NCBI RefSeq assembly: GCF_017163755.1
Contig: NZ_JAFIWC010000001.1
Location: 310,001-374,000 of the forward strand
DNA: 64,000 nucleotides
Reading direction: 5' to 3'
Origin: Xanthomonas sp.
Lineage (GTDB): Bacteria > Pseudomonadota > Gammaproteobacteria > Xanthomonadales > Xanthomonadaceae
The translations under genes were made by a program, and so were the position numbers. The notes beneath the pieces are model-generated. The model was not told where the DNA came from. It was given only the letters and a program-made list of their open reading frames with translations, and did no database searches. Of this stretch, positions 46,380 to 54,973 are shown one piece after another. The stretch's first letter is position 1. Every line of letters begins with the position of its first letter.

Positions 46380-48764
46380 GTGCGCAAATGGTGGGGACGT
46401 TTGGCGCTGCTGCTGGCGGCATCGGGACTGGGGCTGGCGCTGGCGCTGTGGCTGGCGCTGCGCGGCAGCGTGGCCGCGCTCGACGGCCAGGTCGCGCTCG
46501 ACGGGCTGTCCGCGCCGGTCGGCGTGCAGCGCGACGCGCTCGGCACGGTCACCATCGACGCGGCCAACGAGACCGACGCGATGCGTGCGCTGGGCTTCGT
46601 GCATGCGCAGGAACGCTACTTCGAGATGGACCTGATGCGCCGCAGCGCCGCCGGCGAGCTGTCGGAGCTGGTCGGCGCCGCGGCGCTGGACCTGGACCGG
46701 CAGCGCCGCGTGCACCGCTTGCGCGCGCGTGTGGACGCGCACCTGGGCGCATTCGCCGGCCGCCACGCCGCGCAGCTGCAGGCCTACAGCGACGGCGCCA
46801 ACCGCGGCCTGCACGCGCTGCGGGTGCGCCCCTGGCCGTACCTGCTGCTGCGCCAGGCGCCGCGCGACTGGCAACCGACCGACTCGGCGCTGGCCGGCTA
46901 TGCGATGTACTTCGATCTGCAGGACAGCCAGGACACGCGCGAGCTGGCGCTGGCGCGGCTGCAGTCGGCGCTGCCGCCGGCGCTGTTCGCGCTGCTGCGC
47001 AGCGACGGCACGCCGTGGGACGCGCCGATCTCCGGCCAGGCGCGCGCCGATGCCGCGCTGCCCGACGCCACCCAGGTGGACCTGCGCACGCTGCCCGGCG
47101 CCGACCGTCCGGTCGCCCATCCGCCCGAACTCGGCGCGCCCGGCAGCAACAACTGGGCGGTGAGCGGGCGCCGCACCGCCGACGGCCGCGCCATCGTCGC
47201 CAACGACATGCACCTGAAACTGCGCGCGCCCAGCCTGTGGTTCCGGGTGCGGCTGCGCTACGCCGACGCCGCCGCGCCGGGCGGGCGCGTGGACATCGCC
47301 GGGTTCTCGCTGCCCGGGCTGCCGGCGATCGTCGTCGGCAGCAACGGCCATGTCGCCTGGGGCTTCACCAACAGCTATGCCGATACCGCCGACTGGTACC
47401 GGCTGACGCCCTGCGCCGCCGCGCCGGCCGACGGCTGCACCGCGGTGCGCCGGCATCGCGAGCGGCTGCGCGTGGCCGGCGCCGCGCCGGTGGAGTTCGA
47501 GGTCGAGGACACCGACTATGGCCCGATCCTGCACCACGAGGCCGACGGCAGCGCGCTGGCGCTGCGCTGGGTCGCTCAGCAGCCGGGCGCGTTGAACCTG
47601 GGGCTGGCCGACTTCGCCCGCGCCGGTTCGCTGGACGCCGCGTTCGCCAGCGCGCAAGCGGCGGCCACGCCGGCGCAGAACCTGATGCTGGCCGACGCTG
47701 GCGGCCGTATCGGCTGGCGCGTGCTCGGCCCGCTGCCGCTGCGCGGCCCCGGCTGCGCGGTGGACGCGCTGGTGCACGACGTGCGCGCCGGCATCGCCCC
47801 GCCCGGCGGGCGCTGCGCGCCGTGGCCGATCTCCACCCGGCATTCGCCGCAGCGCATCGACCCCGACGACGGCCAGCTGTGGACCGCCAATGCGCGCGTG
47901 GTCGACGGCGACGAACTGGCGGTGCTCGGCGACGGCGGCTACGCGCTGGGCGCCCGCGCGCGGCAGATCCGCGACGACCTGCGCCTGCACCCGCACCTGG
48001 ACGAACGCCAGCTGCTCGCGATCCAGCTCGACGACCGCGCGGTGTTCCTGCAGCGCTGGTGGGCCTTGCTCGAGCGGCAGCGCGACAATGCGCGCACACC
48101 GGCGCTGCAGGCGCTGGCGCAGGCGGCCAAGCACTGGGAGGGCCGCGCCAGCACCGATTCGGTCAGCTACCGCGTGGTGCGCGCCTGGCGCCTGGCGGTG
48201 CTCTCGCGCATCGCCGAGGGGCTGACCGCGCCGGCGCAGGCCGTCTTGGGCGATGCGTTCATCGCGCCGAAACTGCCGCAGCTCGAAGGCGTGGCCTGGC
48301 CGCTGCTTCAGCAACGGCCGCCGCACTTGCTGCCGCGCCGTTACGCCAGCTGGCAGGCGCTGCTCGAGGACGCGGCGGTCGAAGTGCGCGACGAACTGGC
48401 GCAGGCCGGCCCGCTGCCGCAACGCGCCTGGGGCGAACAGAACACCGCCGCGATCTGCCATCCGCTGGCCGGCGCGCTGCCCGCGCCGGCGCGCCGCTGG
48501 CTGTGCATGCCGGCCGAACCGCTGCCGGGCGACAACGACATGCCGCGCGTGCAGCGTCCGGACTTCGGCGCCTCCGAACGCATCGTCGTCGCGCCGGGCC
48601 ACGAAGCCGACGGCATCGTGCACATGCCCGGCGGCCAGAGCGGGCATCCGTTGTCGCCGTTCTGGGGCGCCGGCCACGCCGACTGGGTCCAGGGCCGCGC
48701 CTCGCCGTTCCTGCCCGGGCCGGCGCGCTACACGCTGACGTTACGGCCGCCTGCGCGACAATGA
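46380..48764 (+). CDS. Penicillin-acylase-family (S45) N-terminal nucleophile hydrolase
   Basis: A 794-residue amidohydrolase of the penicillin amidase family, made as a precursor that cuts itself between Gly255 and Ser256 (GAPGSNNWAVSG); Ser256 then acts as nucleophile. Supporting segments are GFVHAQERYFEMDLMRRSAA and IVVGSNGHVAWGFTNSYAD. An N-terminal hydrophobic helix (about 8-27) sends or anchors it to the periplasm. Relatives cleave beta-lactam side chains or acyl-homoserine lactones, so quorum quenching is possible but unproven. The start is GTG 46380 with GGAG about 10 bases upstream. Confidence 0.9.
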   Translation: MRKWWGRLALLLAASGLGLALALWLALRGSVAALDGQVALDGLSAPVGVQRDALGTVTIDAANETDAMRALGFVHAQERYFEMDLMRRSAAGELSELVGAAALDLDRQRRVHRLRARVDAHLGAFAGRHAAQLQAYSDGANRGLHALRVRPWPYLLLRQAPRDWQPTDSALAGYAMYFDLQDSQDTRELALARLQSALPPALFALLRSDGTPWDAPISGQARADAALPDATQVDLRTLPGADRPVAHPPELGAPGSNNWAVSGRRTADGRAIVANDMHLKLRAPSLWFRVRLRYADAAAPGGRVDIAGFSLPGLPAIVVGSNGHVAWGFTNSYADTADWYRLTPCAAAPADGCTAVRRHRERLRVAGAAPVEFEVEDTDYGPILHHEADGSALALRWVAQQPGALNLGLADFARAGSLDAAFASAQAAATPAQNLMLADAGGRIGWRVLGPLPLRGPGCAVDALVHDVRAGIAPPGGRCAPWPISTRHSPQRIDPDDGQLWTANARVVDGDELAVLGDGGYALGARARQIRDDLRLHPHLDERQLLAIQLDDRAVFLQRWWALLERQRDNARTPALQALAQAAKHWEGRASTDSVSYRVVRAWRLAVLSRIAEGLTAPAQAVLGDAFIAPKLPQLEGVAWPLLQQRPPHLLPRRYASWQALLEDAAVEVRDELAQAGPLPQRAWGEQNTAAICHPLAGALPAPARRWLCMPAEPLPGDNDMPRVQRPDFGASERIVVAPGHEADGIVHMPGGQSGHPLSPFWGAGHADWVQGRASPFLPGPARYTLTLRPPARQ

Positions 48765-48875
48765 CCGATTGCCGTGCGGCTCGCGCGCTGCGCCCCATGG
48801 CGTGCACGCAACGCCGCCGCGCGGCGCGGCCAGTCACTGGCCGGCCCTTCGTCCCCCAAGCGGAGCTTCTGCCCG

Positions 48876-49925
48876 ATGACCCATCGCCCCCTGCTCGCCC
48901 TGCTGCTGCCGCTCGCCATGTGCGTGCCGTTGAGCGCTTGCGCCGCCGCGGCCAGGCCGCCGGCGCCCGCCGACCCGTCCGACTGCAGCGTGCGCGCCGA
49001 GCCCGGAGACGACCTGCAGGCCGCGGTCGACCGCGTCCCCAACGACGGCAAGCCGGCCACGGTCTGCCTGGCCGCCGGCGAGTTCCACGTGACCAGGCTG
49101 CTGTCGATCCAGCGCGACGGGCTGCGCCTGCGTGGCCAGGGCGATGCGACAGTGCTGCGCATGCGCGACGGCGTGCAGCAGCCGACCATCGTGGTCGGCG
49201 ACTACCAGAACGAACGCCCGCAACGCACGATCCGCGACGTCAGCATCGAGCGGCTGCAACTGGTCGGCGGCGAGGCCGAAAAGGAATTCATGCCCGAGCG
49301 CCCCTACCTGAGCAACAGCCTGGTCGTGGTGCGCGCCGGGCACAACATCCGCCTGTCCGGGCTGCGCGCGAGCAAGTGCCGCAGCGCCTGCCTGCTCAGC
49401 GAATACGACAGCCGCGACCTGCTGATCGAACGCAACGACGTGTCCGGCGCGATCTGGGACGGGGTGTCGTTCAACCGCACCGCCAAGGTCAGGCTGATCG
49501 ACAACTACATCCACGACAACGTCGCCGCCGGCATCACCACCGAGCACCTGGAAGACAGCGAGATCCGCAACAACCGCCTGGAGCGCAACGGCAGCCAGGG
49601 CGTGTACCTGGCCGACGCGCGGCGCAACGTGTTCGCCGGCAACCAGTTCACCGGCAACAAGGGCGCGGGCGTGTACCTGGCCTGCTCGATCCGCCAGCGC
49701 ACGCCGGAGATCCTGTGCTGGGACAACAGCATGAGCCAGGACAACGTGTTCGAGAACAACAGCTTCAAGGGCAATCCCTACACCTACACGATCGGCGTGG
49801 ACCGCGCCGCCAACTGCGCCGGCGCGGACTTCCGCCCGAACCTGTGGCGCAGGAGCAATCAGGCCGACGCCTCCGGCGTGGACATCCAGCCCGAGCGCTA
49901 CGGGCGCTGCGTGCGCTTCGAATAG
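48876..49925 (+). CDS. Right-handed parallel beta-helix lipoprotein
   Basis: A 349-residue lipoprotein with lipobox LSAC (about residue 22). The mature part is a parallel beta-helix: repeated short strands such as IERNDVSGAIWDGVSFNRTA, LIDNYIHDNVAAGITTEHLE and IRNNRLERNGSQGVYLADAR, with regular Asn ladders (PbH1 repeats). Pectate lyases, NosD and glycan epimerases share this fold; no catalytic site is recognisable. It follows the acylase gene by 111 bases. Confidence 0.85.
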   Translation: MTHRPLLALLLPLAMCVPLSACAAAARPPAPADPSDCSVRAEPGDDLQAAVDRVPNDGKPATVCLAAGEFHVTRLLSIQRDGLRLRGQGDATVLRMRDGVQQPTIVVGDYQNERPQRTIRDVSIERLQLVGGEAEKEFMPERPYLSNSLVVVRAGHNIRLSGLRASKCRSACLLSEYDSRDLLIERNDVSGAIWDGVSFNRTAKVRLIDNYIHDNVAAGITTEHLEDSEIRNNRLERNGSQGVYLADARRNVFAGNQFTGNKGAGVYLACSIRQRTPEILCWDNSMSQDNVFENNSFKGNPYTYTIGVDRAANCAGADFRPNLWRRSNQADASGVDIQPERYGRCVRFE

Positions 49926-49995
49926 GCGCGCGCAAGACGATGGCGATACACGCGGCAACAACCGTCCCGCCGGGGCCTTCGCGCAGGCGGCCGCC

Positions 49996-51189
49996 GTGGC
50001 CTGCGTCGGCGCTTGCCGCGCACGCGCGCCGGCATCCGGGCGACATGCCGCCGTGCCGATAGTCGGCGATCGGCCCAGGCCTATCGCGGCATCGCGGCCG
50101 CAGCCCGATGGCCTGCCGCTGACCGGCGCCGTGGCGAGCCCTCCGGCCGACGAAATCGCCTATCAGAACCACATCCGCCGCATGCTCGGCAGCGCGATCG
50201 TGACCATCCAGTTGCTGACGCTGGTGGCATGGCCGGCGTCGCTGCTGTGCAATCCGCATCTGCAGCAGCCGCTCGACGCGCGCTACGTCCTGGTGTTCGC
50301 CGCCCTGCTGGCCAGCTGCGCGAACATGAGCCTGGCCGAGCGCTTCTGGCAATGGCGGCAGAGCGGCCTGCTGTTCGTGATCGCGCTGGCCACCGCGTTC
50401 CGGATCGAGCTCAACGACATGGGCGAGCACGGGCTGTTCTGGCTGCTGCCGGTGACCATCACCATCGGCCTGGGCATCAGCCTGCTGTTCTCGGTCTCGC
50501 GCGGCTATCTGCTGGCCCTGGCCTGCACCTGGGCGATCATGCTCGGCGGCCAGGAACGACTGGTGCCGGACGCCGGCGATCTTCCGCTGCTGGCGATCCT
50601 GCTGACGGCGGTGACGCTGCTCGGTTTCACCCTCAACCGCATGTTCGTCGGCGCCATGCGCACCACGTATGCGCTGAAGGAAGACTACCGGCGCCTGTCC
50701 GAAACCGATGCGCTGACCGGCATGGCCAACCGACGCGCGCTGATGGCGCAATTGCACGCGGCCACGGCGCGCGGGCGCGGCGCGCTGCATTTCGCGATGC
50801 TGGATATCGACGACTTCAAGCGGGTCAACGATGGCCATGGCCACGACGTCGGCGATGCGGTGCTGCTGGCGCTGGCCGCGGAACTGAACCGGCTCGATGC
50901 CCGATGCCGGGCCGGCAGGCTGGGCGGCGAGGAATTCGGCGTGCTGTTCGAGGACATGGCCGACGCGCAGGTAGGCGAACTGCTGCAACGGCTGCTCGAC
51001 CGGGTCTGCGCGCTGCGCGTGGAAGGCGTGAGCTTCGCCTTCAGCGCCGGCGCCGCGCGGCTGGAGGCCGGCGGCGACGTGTCGGACCTGATCAGGCGCG
51101 CCGACCAGGCGCTGTATGCGGCCAAGCGCGAGGGCAAGGGACGCATCCGCGTCGGCGCCGGCGCCGGCGGCGTCCACGCTGGCGATTGA
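49996..51189 (+). CDS. Membrane-bound diguanylate cyclase (GGDEF)
   Basis: A 397-residue protein that makes cyclic-di-GMP. About five transmembrane helices (65-215) precede a GGDEF domain (about 230-390) with DALTGMANRRAL, MLDIDDFKRVNDGHGHDVGD and the active-site loop GGEEF (310-314). The four residues where a product-inhibition I-site (RxxD) would lie are DARC, so feedback inhibition is probably absent. The start is uncertain: GTG 49996 is the longest, GTG 50131 is an alternative. Confidence 0.88.
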   Translation: MACVGACRARAPASGRHAAVPIVGDRPRPIAASRPQPDGLPLTGAVASPPADEIAYQNHIRRMLGSAIVTIQLLTLVAWPASLLCNPHLQQPLDARYVLVFAALLASCANMSLAERFWQWRQSGLLFVIALATAFRIELNDMGEHGLFWLLPVTITIGLGISLLFSVSRGYLLALACTWAIMLGGQERLVPDAGDLPLLAILLTAVTLLGFTLNRMFVGAMRTTYALKEDYRRLSETDALTGMANRRALMAQLHAATARGRGALHFAMLDIDDFKRVNDGHGHDVGDAVLLALAAELNRLDARCRAGRLGGEEFGVLFEDMADAQVGELLQRLLDRVCALRVEGVSFAFSAGAARLEAGGDVSDLIRRADQALYAAKREGKGRIRVGAGAGGVHAGD

Positions 51190-51298
51190 CCCAAGACGAC
51201 CGCTTCCGGTCATCGCCGATCGTCGCGGCGGCCACGCTGGGTCACGGTTGGCGCCGGCGACTGGCCGCCGCACCCGCCTCACCGTTCTCGCTAGCGGC

Positions 51299-52993
51299 TC
51301 ACGAGGCCAGCGCCTGCTCGTGCACCCCCGCCACCGCGCGGCCGGAAGGGTCGGCCATCGTCGCGAAGCTCGCGTCCCAGGCGATCGCCGCCGGCGACGA
51401 ACAGGCGATCGACTTGCCGCCGGGCACGGTCTCGGCCGCGGCCGGGCTCGGGAAGCTGCGTTCGAACAGCGTGCGGTAGTAGTAGGCCTCCTTGGTCTGC
51501 GGCGGGTTGACCGGGAAGCGCTTGTCGGCGGCGGCCAGTTCGCGGTCGCTGACCTGTACCTCGGCGTGCGCCTTCAATCCGTCGATCCAGCCGTAGCCGA
51601 CGCCGTCGCTGAACTGCTCCTTCTGCCGCCACAGGATCGATTCGGGCAGGTAGCCCTCGAACGCGTCGCGCAGCACGCCCTTCTCCATGCGCGCCGCGCC
51701 GCCGCTGGTCTTGTCGATCATCTTGTACTGCGCGTCCATGCGCATCGCCACGTCCATGAACTCCACGTCCAGGAACGGCACGCGCGGCTCCACGCCCCAG
51801 GCCATCATCGACTTGTTGGCGCGCAGGCAGTCGTAGTTGTACAGCGCGTCGAGCTTGCGGATCAGCTCCTCGTGGAACTCGCGCGCGTTCGGCGCCTTGT
51901 GGAAATACAGGTAGCCGCCGAAGATCTCGTCGCTGCCCTCGCCGGACAGCACCATCTTCACCCCCATCGCCTTGATCCGCCGCGCCAGCAGGAACATCGG
52001 CGTGGAGGCGCGGATGGTGGTGACGTCGTAGGTCTCGATGTGCCGGATCACCTCCGGCAGCGCGTCCAGGCCTTCCTCGAAGGTGTATTCGAAGCCGTGG
52101 TGCACGGTGCCCAGCGATTCGGCCGCGATCGCCGCGGCGGCCAGGTCCGGCGAGCCCTTCAGGCCGATCGCGAACGAATGCAGGCGCGGCCACCAGGCTT
52201 CGGCCTCGTCGTTGTCCTCGATGCGCTTGCGCGCGAAGCGCGCCGCCACCGCCGCGACCAGCGAGGAATCCAGCCCGCCGGATAGCAGCACGCCGTACGG
52301 CACGTCGGTCATCAGCTGGCGGTGCACCGCGCGCTCGAAGGCCTCGCGCAGCTCCTGCTTGCTCACCTGCACGCCCTGCACCGCGGCGTAGTCGCGCCAC
52401 GGCTTGCGGTAGTACCGCACCAGTTCGCCGCTGGCGCTGTCGTAGTAGTGGCCGGGCGGGAACTGGGCGACGTCGGCGCAGCTGTCGGCCAGCGACTTCA
52501 TCTCCGAGGCCACACGCAGCCGGCCCTGCGGGTCGTGGCCCCAGTACAGCGGACACACGCCCATCGGATCGCGCGCGATCAGCGCGCGCCCGGCGGCCCT
52601 GTCCCACAGCGCGAAGGCGAAGATGCCGTTGAGCCGGTTGAGCAGCGCGGCCGGCGCGTCTTCGCGATACAGCGCGTTGATCACCTCGCAGTCCGAGCCG
52701 GTCTGGAACGCGTACGGATGGGTCAGCTGCTTCTTCAGCTCGCGGTGGTTGTAGATCTCGCCGTTGACCGCCAGCGCCAGCTGGCCGTCGGCCGACAGCA
52801 ACGGCTGCGAGCCGCCGGCCGGGTCGACGATGGCCAGGCGCTCATGCACCAGGATCGCGCCGTCGTCGGCATACACGCCGCTCCAGTCCGGGCCGCGGTG
52901 GCGCTGCCGCTGCGAACAGTCCAGCGCCTGCCGGCGCAGCGCCTGCAGGTCGTCGCCGGGTTGCAGGCCGAAGATGCCGAAGATCGAACACAT
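51299..52993 (-). CDS. asnB: Asparagine synthase (glutamine-hydrolysing)
   Basis: A 564-residue AsnB that makes asparagine from aspartate with glutamine as nitrogen donor and ATP. The mature protein starts with the glutaminase nucleophile Cys2 (MCSIFGIFG); GLRHRGPDW-like CSQRQRHRGPDWSG and NGEIYNHREL follow. The synthetase domain has the pyrophosphate loop LLSGGLDSSLVAAV and SGEGSDEIFGGYLYFH. AGGAG lies 7 bases upstream of the ATG. It is downstream of dapE, and a leader peptide plus terminator lie in between, implying attenuation control by asparagine supply. Confidence 0.96.
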   Translation of the reverse strand: MCSIFGIFGLQPGDDLQALRRQALDCSQRQRHRGPDWSGVYADDGAILVHERLAIVDPAGGSQPLLSADGQLALAVNGEIYNHRELKKQLTHPYAFQTGSDCEVINALYREDAPAALLNRLNGIFAFALWDRAAGRALIARDPMGVCPLYWGHDPQGRLRVASEMKSLADSCADVAQFPPGHYYDSASGELVRYYRKPWRDYAAVQGVQVSKQELREAFERAVHRQLMTDVPYGVLLSGGLDSSLVAAVAARFARKRIEDNDEAEAWWPRLHSFAIGLKGSPDLAAAAIAAESLGTVHHGFEYTFEEGLDALPEVIRHIETYDVTTIRASTPMFLLARRIKAMGVKMVLSGEGSDEIFGGYLYFHKAPNAREFHEELIRKLDALYNYDCLRANKSMMAWGVEPRVPFLDVEFMDVAMRMDAQYKMIDKTSGGAARMEKGVLRDAFEGYLPESILWRQKEQFSDGVGYGWIDGLKAHAEVQVSDRELAAADKRFPVNPPQTKEAYYYRTLFERSFPSPAAAETVPGGKSIACSSPAAIAWDASFATMADPSGRAVAGVHEQALAS

Positions 52994-53088
52994 GAAAAGC
53001 TCCTGGGATGTGGGGGTGCGGCGGGGTCGGGTCGGTGAATCGACAGCGTTGGAGGCCGGCAGGGCGGTCGCGCAAAAACACCGCGCAC

Positions 53089-53116
53089 AAAAAAACCCGC
53101 ATCGGCCGATGCGGGT
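53089..53116 (-). terminator. asnB attenuator terminator
   Basis: A perfect 22-base palindrome (53095-53116, half-site ACCCGCATCGG) is followed on the minus strand by seven T. It lies about 95 bases before the asnB start. The plus strand lacks a T run, so it terminates transcription heading into asnB. A 14-base copy of its 3' half lies upstream in the leader frame. Confidence 0.88.
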
Positions 53117-53174
53117 TTCTGGTGACTGGGCGCGGTGTCTTCGCTGGCGCCTAGTCGCAGACCCGCATCGGCCG
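53103..53174 (-). promoter_or_regulatory. Predicted antiterminator pairing region of the asnB leader
   Basis: RNA from 53174-53161 (CGGCCGATGCGGGT) is exactly complementary to RNA from 53116-53103 (ACCCGCATCGGCCG), giving a perfect 14-bp stem with a 44-base loop. This uses the 5' half of the terminator, so the two structures exclude each other. The upstream partner begins at codon 25 of the leader peptide and ends shortly before its stop. A ribosome reaching the stop would cover it; one stalled at the Asn codons would leave most of it free. Confidence 0.75.
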
Positions 53175-53246
53175 CGCACGATTATTCGCCAGCGCATTAT
53201 TGCGGCCGTTGGCGTGGATCGGGCGGAGGGCGGGCAGCGAGGTCAT
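53151..53246 (-). CDS. Asn-rich leader peptide of asnB
   Basis: A 31-residue reading frame between dapE and asnB with five Asn codons at positions 13, 16, 17, 21 and 22 (NGRNNALANN). Four are AAT, the minor Asn codon in this GC-rich genome; the fifth is AAC. The last codons overlap the antiterminator strand and the stop (TAG) lies 34 bases before the terminator. The Shine-Dalgarno is weak. Placement, codon content and the downstream structures match amino-acid biosynthetic attenuators such as trp and his. The peptide itself probably has no function. Confidence 0.75.
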   Translation of the reverse strand: MTSLPALRPIHANGRNNALANNRARPMRVCD

Positions 53247-53284
53247 GCGGCGACCGTAACCCGGCACGCCGGGCGACGCAACTG

Positions 53285-54412
53285 TTACGACAGCAACCGT
53301 TCGATCAGGCGCCGGTACAGCGCCGGCAGCGCCTCCAGGTCGACCACGCGCACATGCTCGTCGACCTGGTGGATGCTGGCATTGACCGGCCCGACCTCGA
53401 TGCACTGCGCGCCAAGCGGGGCGATGAAGCGCGCATCGGAGGTGCCGCCGCCGGTGCTCTCTTCCGGCGGCGCACCGGCGAACTCGCCGAGCACCTGGCG
53501 GGCGACGCTGCGCAGCCGCCCTTGCGGCGTGTAGAACGGCTCGCCGCTGCGGTGCCAGCGCAACGCGTAGTCCAGGCCGTGCCGGTCGAACAGCGCGGCG
53601 ATCTCCGCCTCCAGCCGCGGCGCGTCCCAGTGCGGGTTGTAGCGCAGGTTGAAGGCCAGCTGCAGTTCGCCGGGAATGACGTTGTTGGCGCCGGTGCCGG
53701 CGTGCACGTTGGAGACCTGCAGGCTGGTCGGCGGGAAACTCTCGTAGCCGTCGTCCCAATGCCGCGCCACCAGTTCGGCCAGCGCCGGCGCGGCCAGGTG
53801 GATCGGATTGCGCGCCTTGTGCGGATAGGCCACGTGTCCCTGCACGCCGCGGACGGTCAGCGTGCCGGACAGGCTGCCGCGGCGGCCGACCCGCAGCAGG
53901 TCGCCGAGCCGCTCGGTGGACGAGGGCTCGCCGGTGATGCACCAGTCGATGCGCTGGCCGCGCGCGGCGAACAGTTCGGCGACCTTGCGCACCCCGTCGA
54001 GCGCATCGCCCTCCTCGTCGGACGTCAGCAGCAAGGCCAGCGTGCCCGGATGCTGCGGCTGCGCGGCGACGAACTGTTCGGCGGCGACCACGAACCCGGC
54101 CACCCCGCTCTTCATGTCGGCGGCGCCGCGCCCGTACAGCACGCCGTCGCGCACCTGCGGCGCGAACGGATCGCTACTCCAGGCCTCGCGCGGCCCCGGC
54201 GGCACCACGTCGGTATGCCCGAGCAGCACCAGCACCGGGCCGCCGGCGCCATGCGTGGCCCACAGGTTGTCGACCTCGCCGAAGCGCAGCCGTTCGATGG
54301 CGAAGCCGGCACGCGCCAGCCGCTGCGCGATCAGCGCCTGGCAACCGGCATCGTCCGGGGTCACCGAGGGGCGGGCGATCAGGTCGCAGGTAAGGTCGAC
54401 GACGTCGGACAT
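53285..54412 (-). CDS. dapE: Succinyl-diaminopimelate desuccinylase
   Basis: A 375-residue di-zinc M20 hydrolase of the succinylase branch of lysine/diaminopimelate synthesis. Metal and catalytic motifs are [24 protein letters not shown] and [11 protein letters not shown]; the C-terminal ligand His is in [11 protein letters not shown]. It works after DapD, encoded 3 kb upstream on the same strand. The asnB leader begins 38 bases after its stop, so asnB may depend on a promoter within or before dapE. Confidence 0.96.
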   Translation of the reverse strand: MSDVVDLTCDLIARPSVTPDDAGCQALIAQRLARAGFAIERLRFGEVDNLWATHGAGGPVLVLLGHTDVVPPGPREAWSSDPFAPQVRDGVLYGRGAADMKSGVAGFVVAAEQFVAAQPQHPGTLALLLTSDEEGDALDGVRKVAELFAARGQRIDWCITGEPSSTERLGDLLRVGRRGSLSGTLTVRGVQGHVAYPHKARNPIHLAAPALAELVARHWDDGYESFPPTSLQVSNVHAGTGANNVIPGELQLAFNLRYNPHWDAPRLEAEIAALFDRHGLDYALRWHRSGEPFYTPQGRLRSVARQVLGEFAGAPPEESTGGGTSDARFIAPLGAQCIEVGPVNASIHQVDEHVRVVDLEALPALYRRLIERLLS

Positions 54413-54425
54413 GGTCTGGGGTCAC

Positions 54426-54543
54426 TGTAGGAGCGGCTTCAGCCGCGACAAGATCTGCGTGGTGTTACACCGCTTTGCCAGTGCGCTGGGCTGCTTTCCA
54501 ATGAAACCCAAGCATGACGGTCGCGGCTGAAGCCGCTCCTACA
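54426..54543. repeat. REP-like inverted pair between yffB and dapE
   Basis: The 24-base arms 54426-54449 and 54520-54543 (core TGTAGGAGCGGCTTCAGCCG) are perfect inverted copies separated by 70 bases. Same family as 43801-43890; the loop sequences differ. Confidence 0.9.
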
Positions 54544-54573
54544 CGGAGCAGCGCGCGCGGCGGCAGCGCCGGC

Positions 54574-54933
54574 TCAGCTCACGCCGAAGCGCTGCTTGAA
54601 CCCGTTGTCCGAAAACCCCTGGCTCAGCGTGCCATCGGCGGTGACGACCAGCGGCCGCCGGATCAGTTGCGGGTATTCGCGCAGCAGCAGTTTCCATTCG
54701 GCCTCCGAGCCTGGCGTCTTCTTGTTGTCCGGCAGTTGCCGCCAGGTGGTCGAGGACTTGTTGACCAGCGCATCGAAGCCGCCGGCCTTGCCGGCCCACT
54801 CGACCAGGGTCTCGGGGCTGGGCTTGTGCTCGCGGTAGTCGACGAAGGTGTAGGCCACGCCGAAACGGTCCAGCCACTTGGTCGCCTTCTTGCAGGTGTC
54901 GCAGTTCTTCAGTCCGTACAGCGTGGTGCTCAT
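54574..54933 (-). CDS. yffB: ArsC/Spx-like reductase YffB
   Basis: A 119-residue thioredoxin-fold protein of the ArsC/YffB group: MSTTLYGLKNCDTCKKATKW with Cys11 and Cys14, RPLVVTADG near the end. It lies just before dapE as in E. coli (yffB-dapE). Family members are thought to reduce glutathione-linked thiols; arsenate reduction is not established. The CxxC pair is more complete than in many Spx proteins. Confidence 0.9.
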   Translation of the reverse strand: MSTTLYGLKNCDTCKKATKWLDRFGVAYTFVDYREHKPSPETLVEWAGKAGGFDALVNKSSTTWRQLPDNKKTPGSEAEWKLLLREYPQLIRRPLVVTADGTLSQGFSDNGFKQRFGVS

Positions 54934-54973
54934 ATGCGTTCCAGGTAGGCCGCGCGCGGCGCGGCGCCGGCGG

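Noticed and set aside
53089-53116. The terminator before asnB as a simple end of dapE
   Set aside because: It lies about 170 bases after the dapE stop, behind an Asn-rich frame, and its 3' half is duplicated exactly in that frame. A simple terminator does not explain the duplication.
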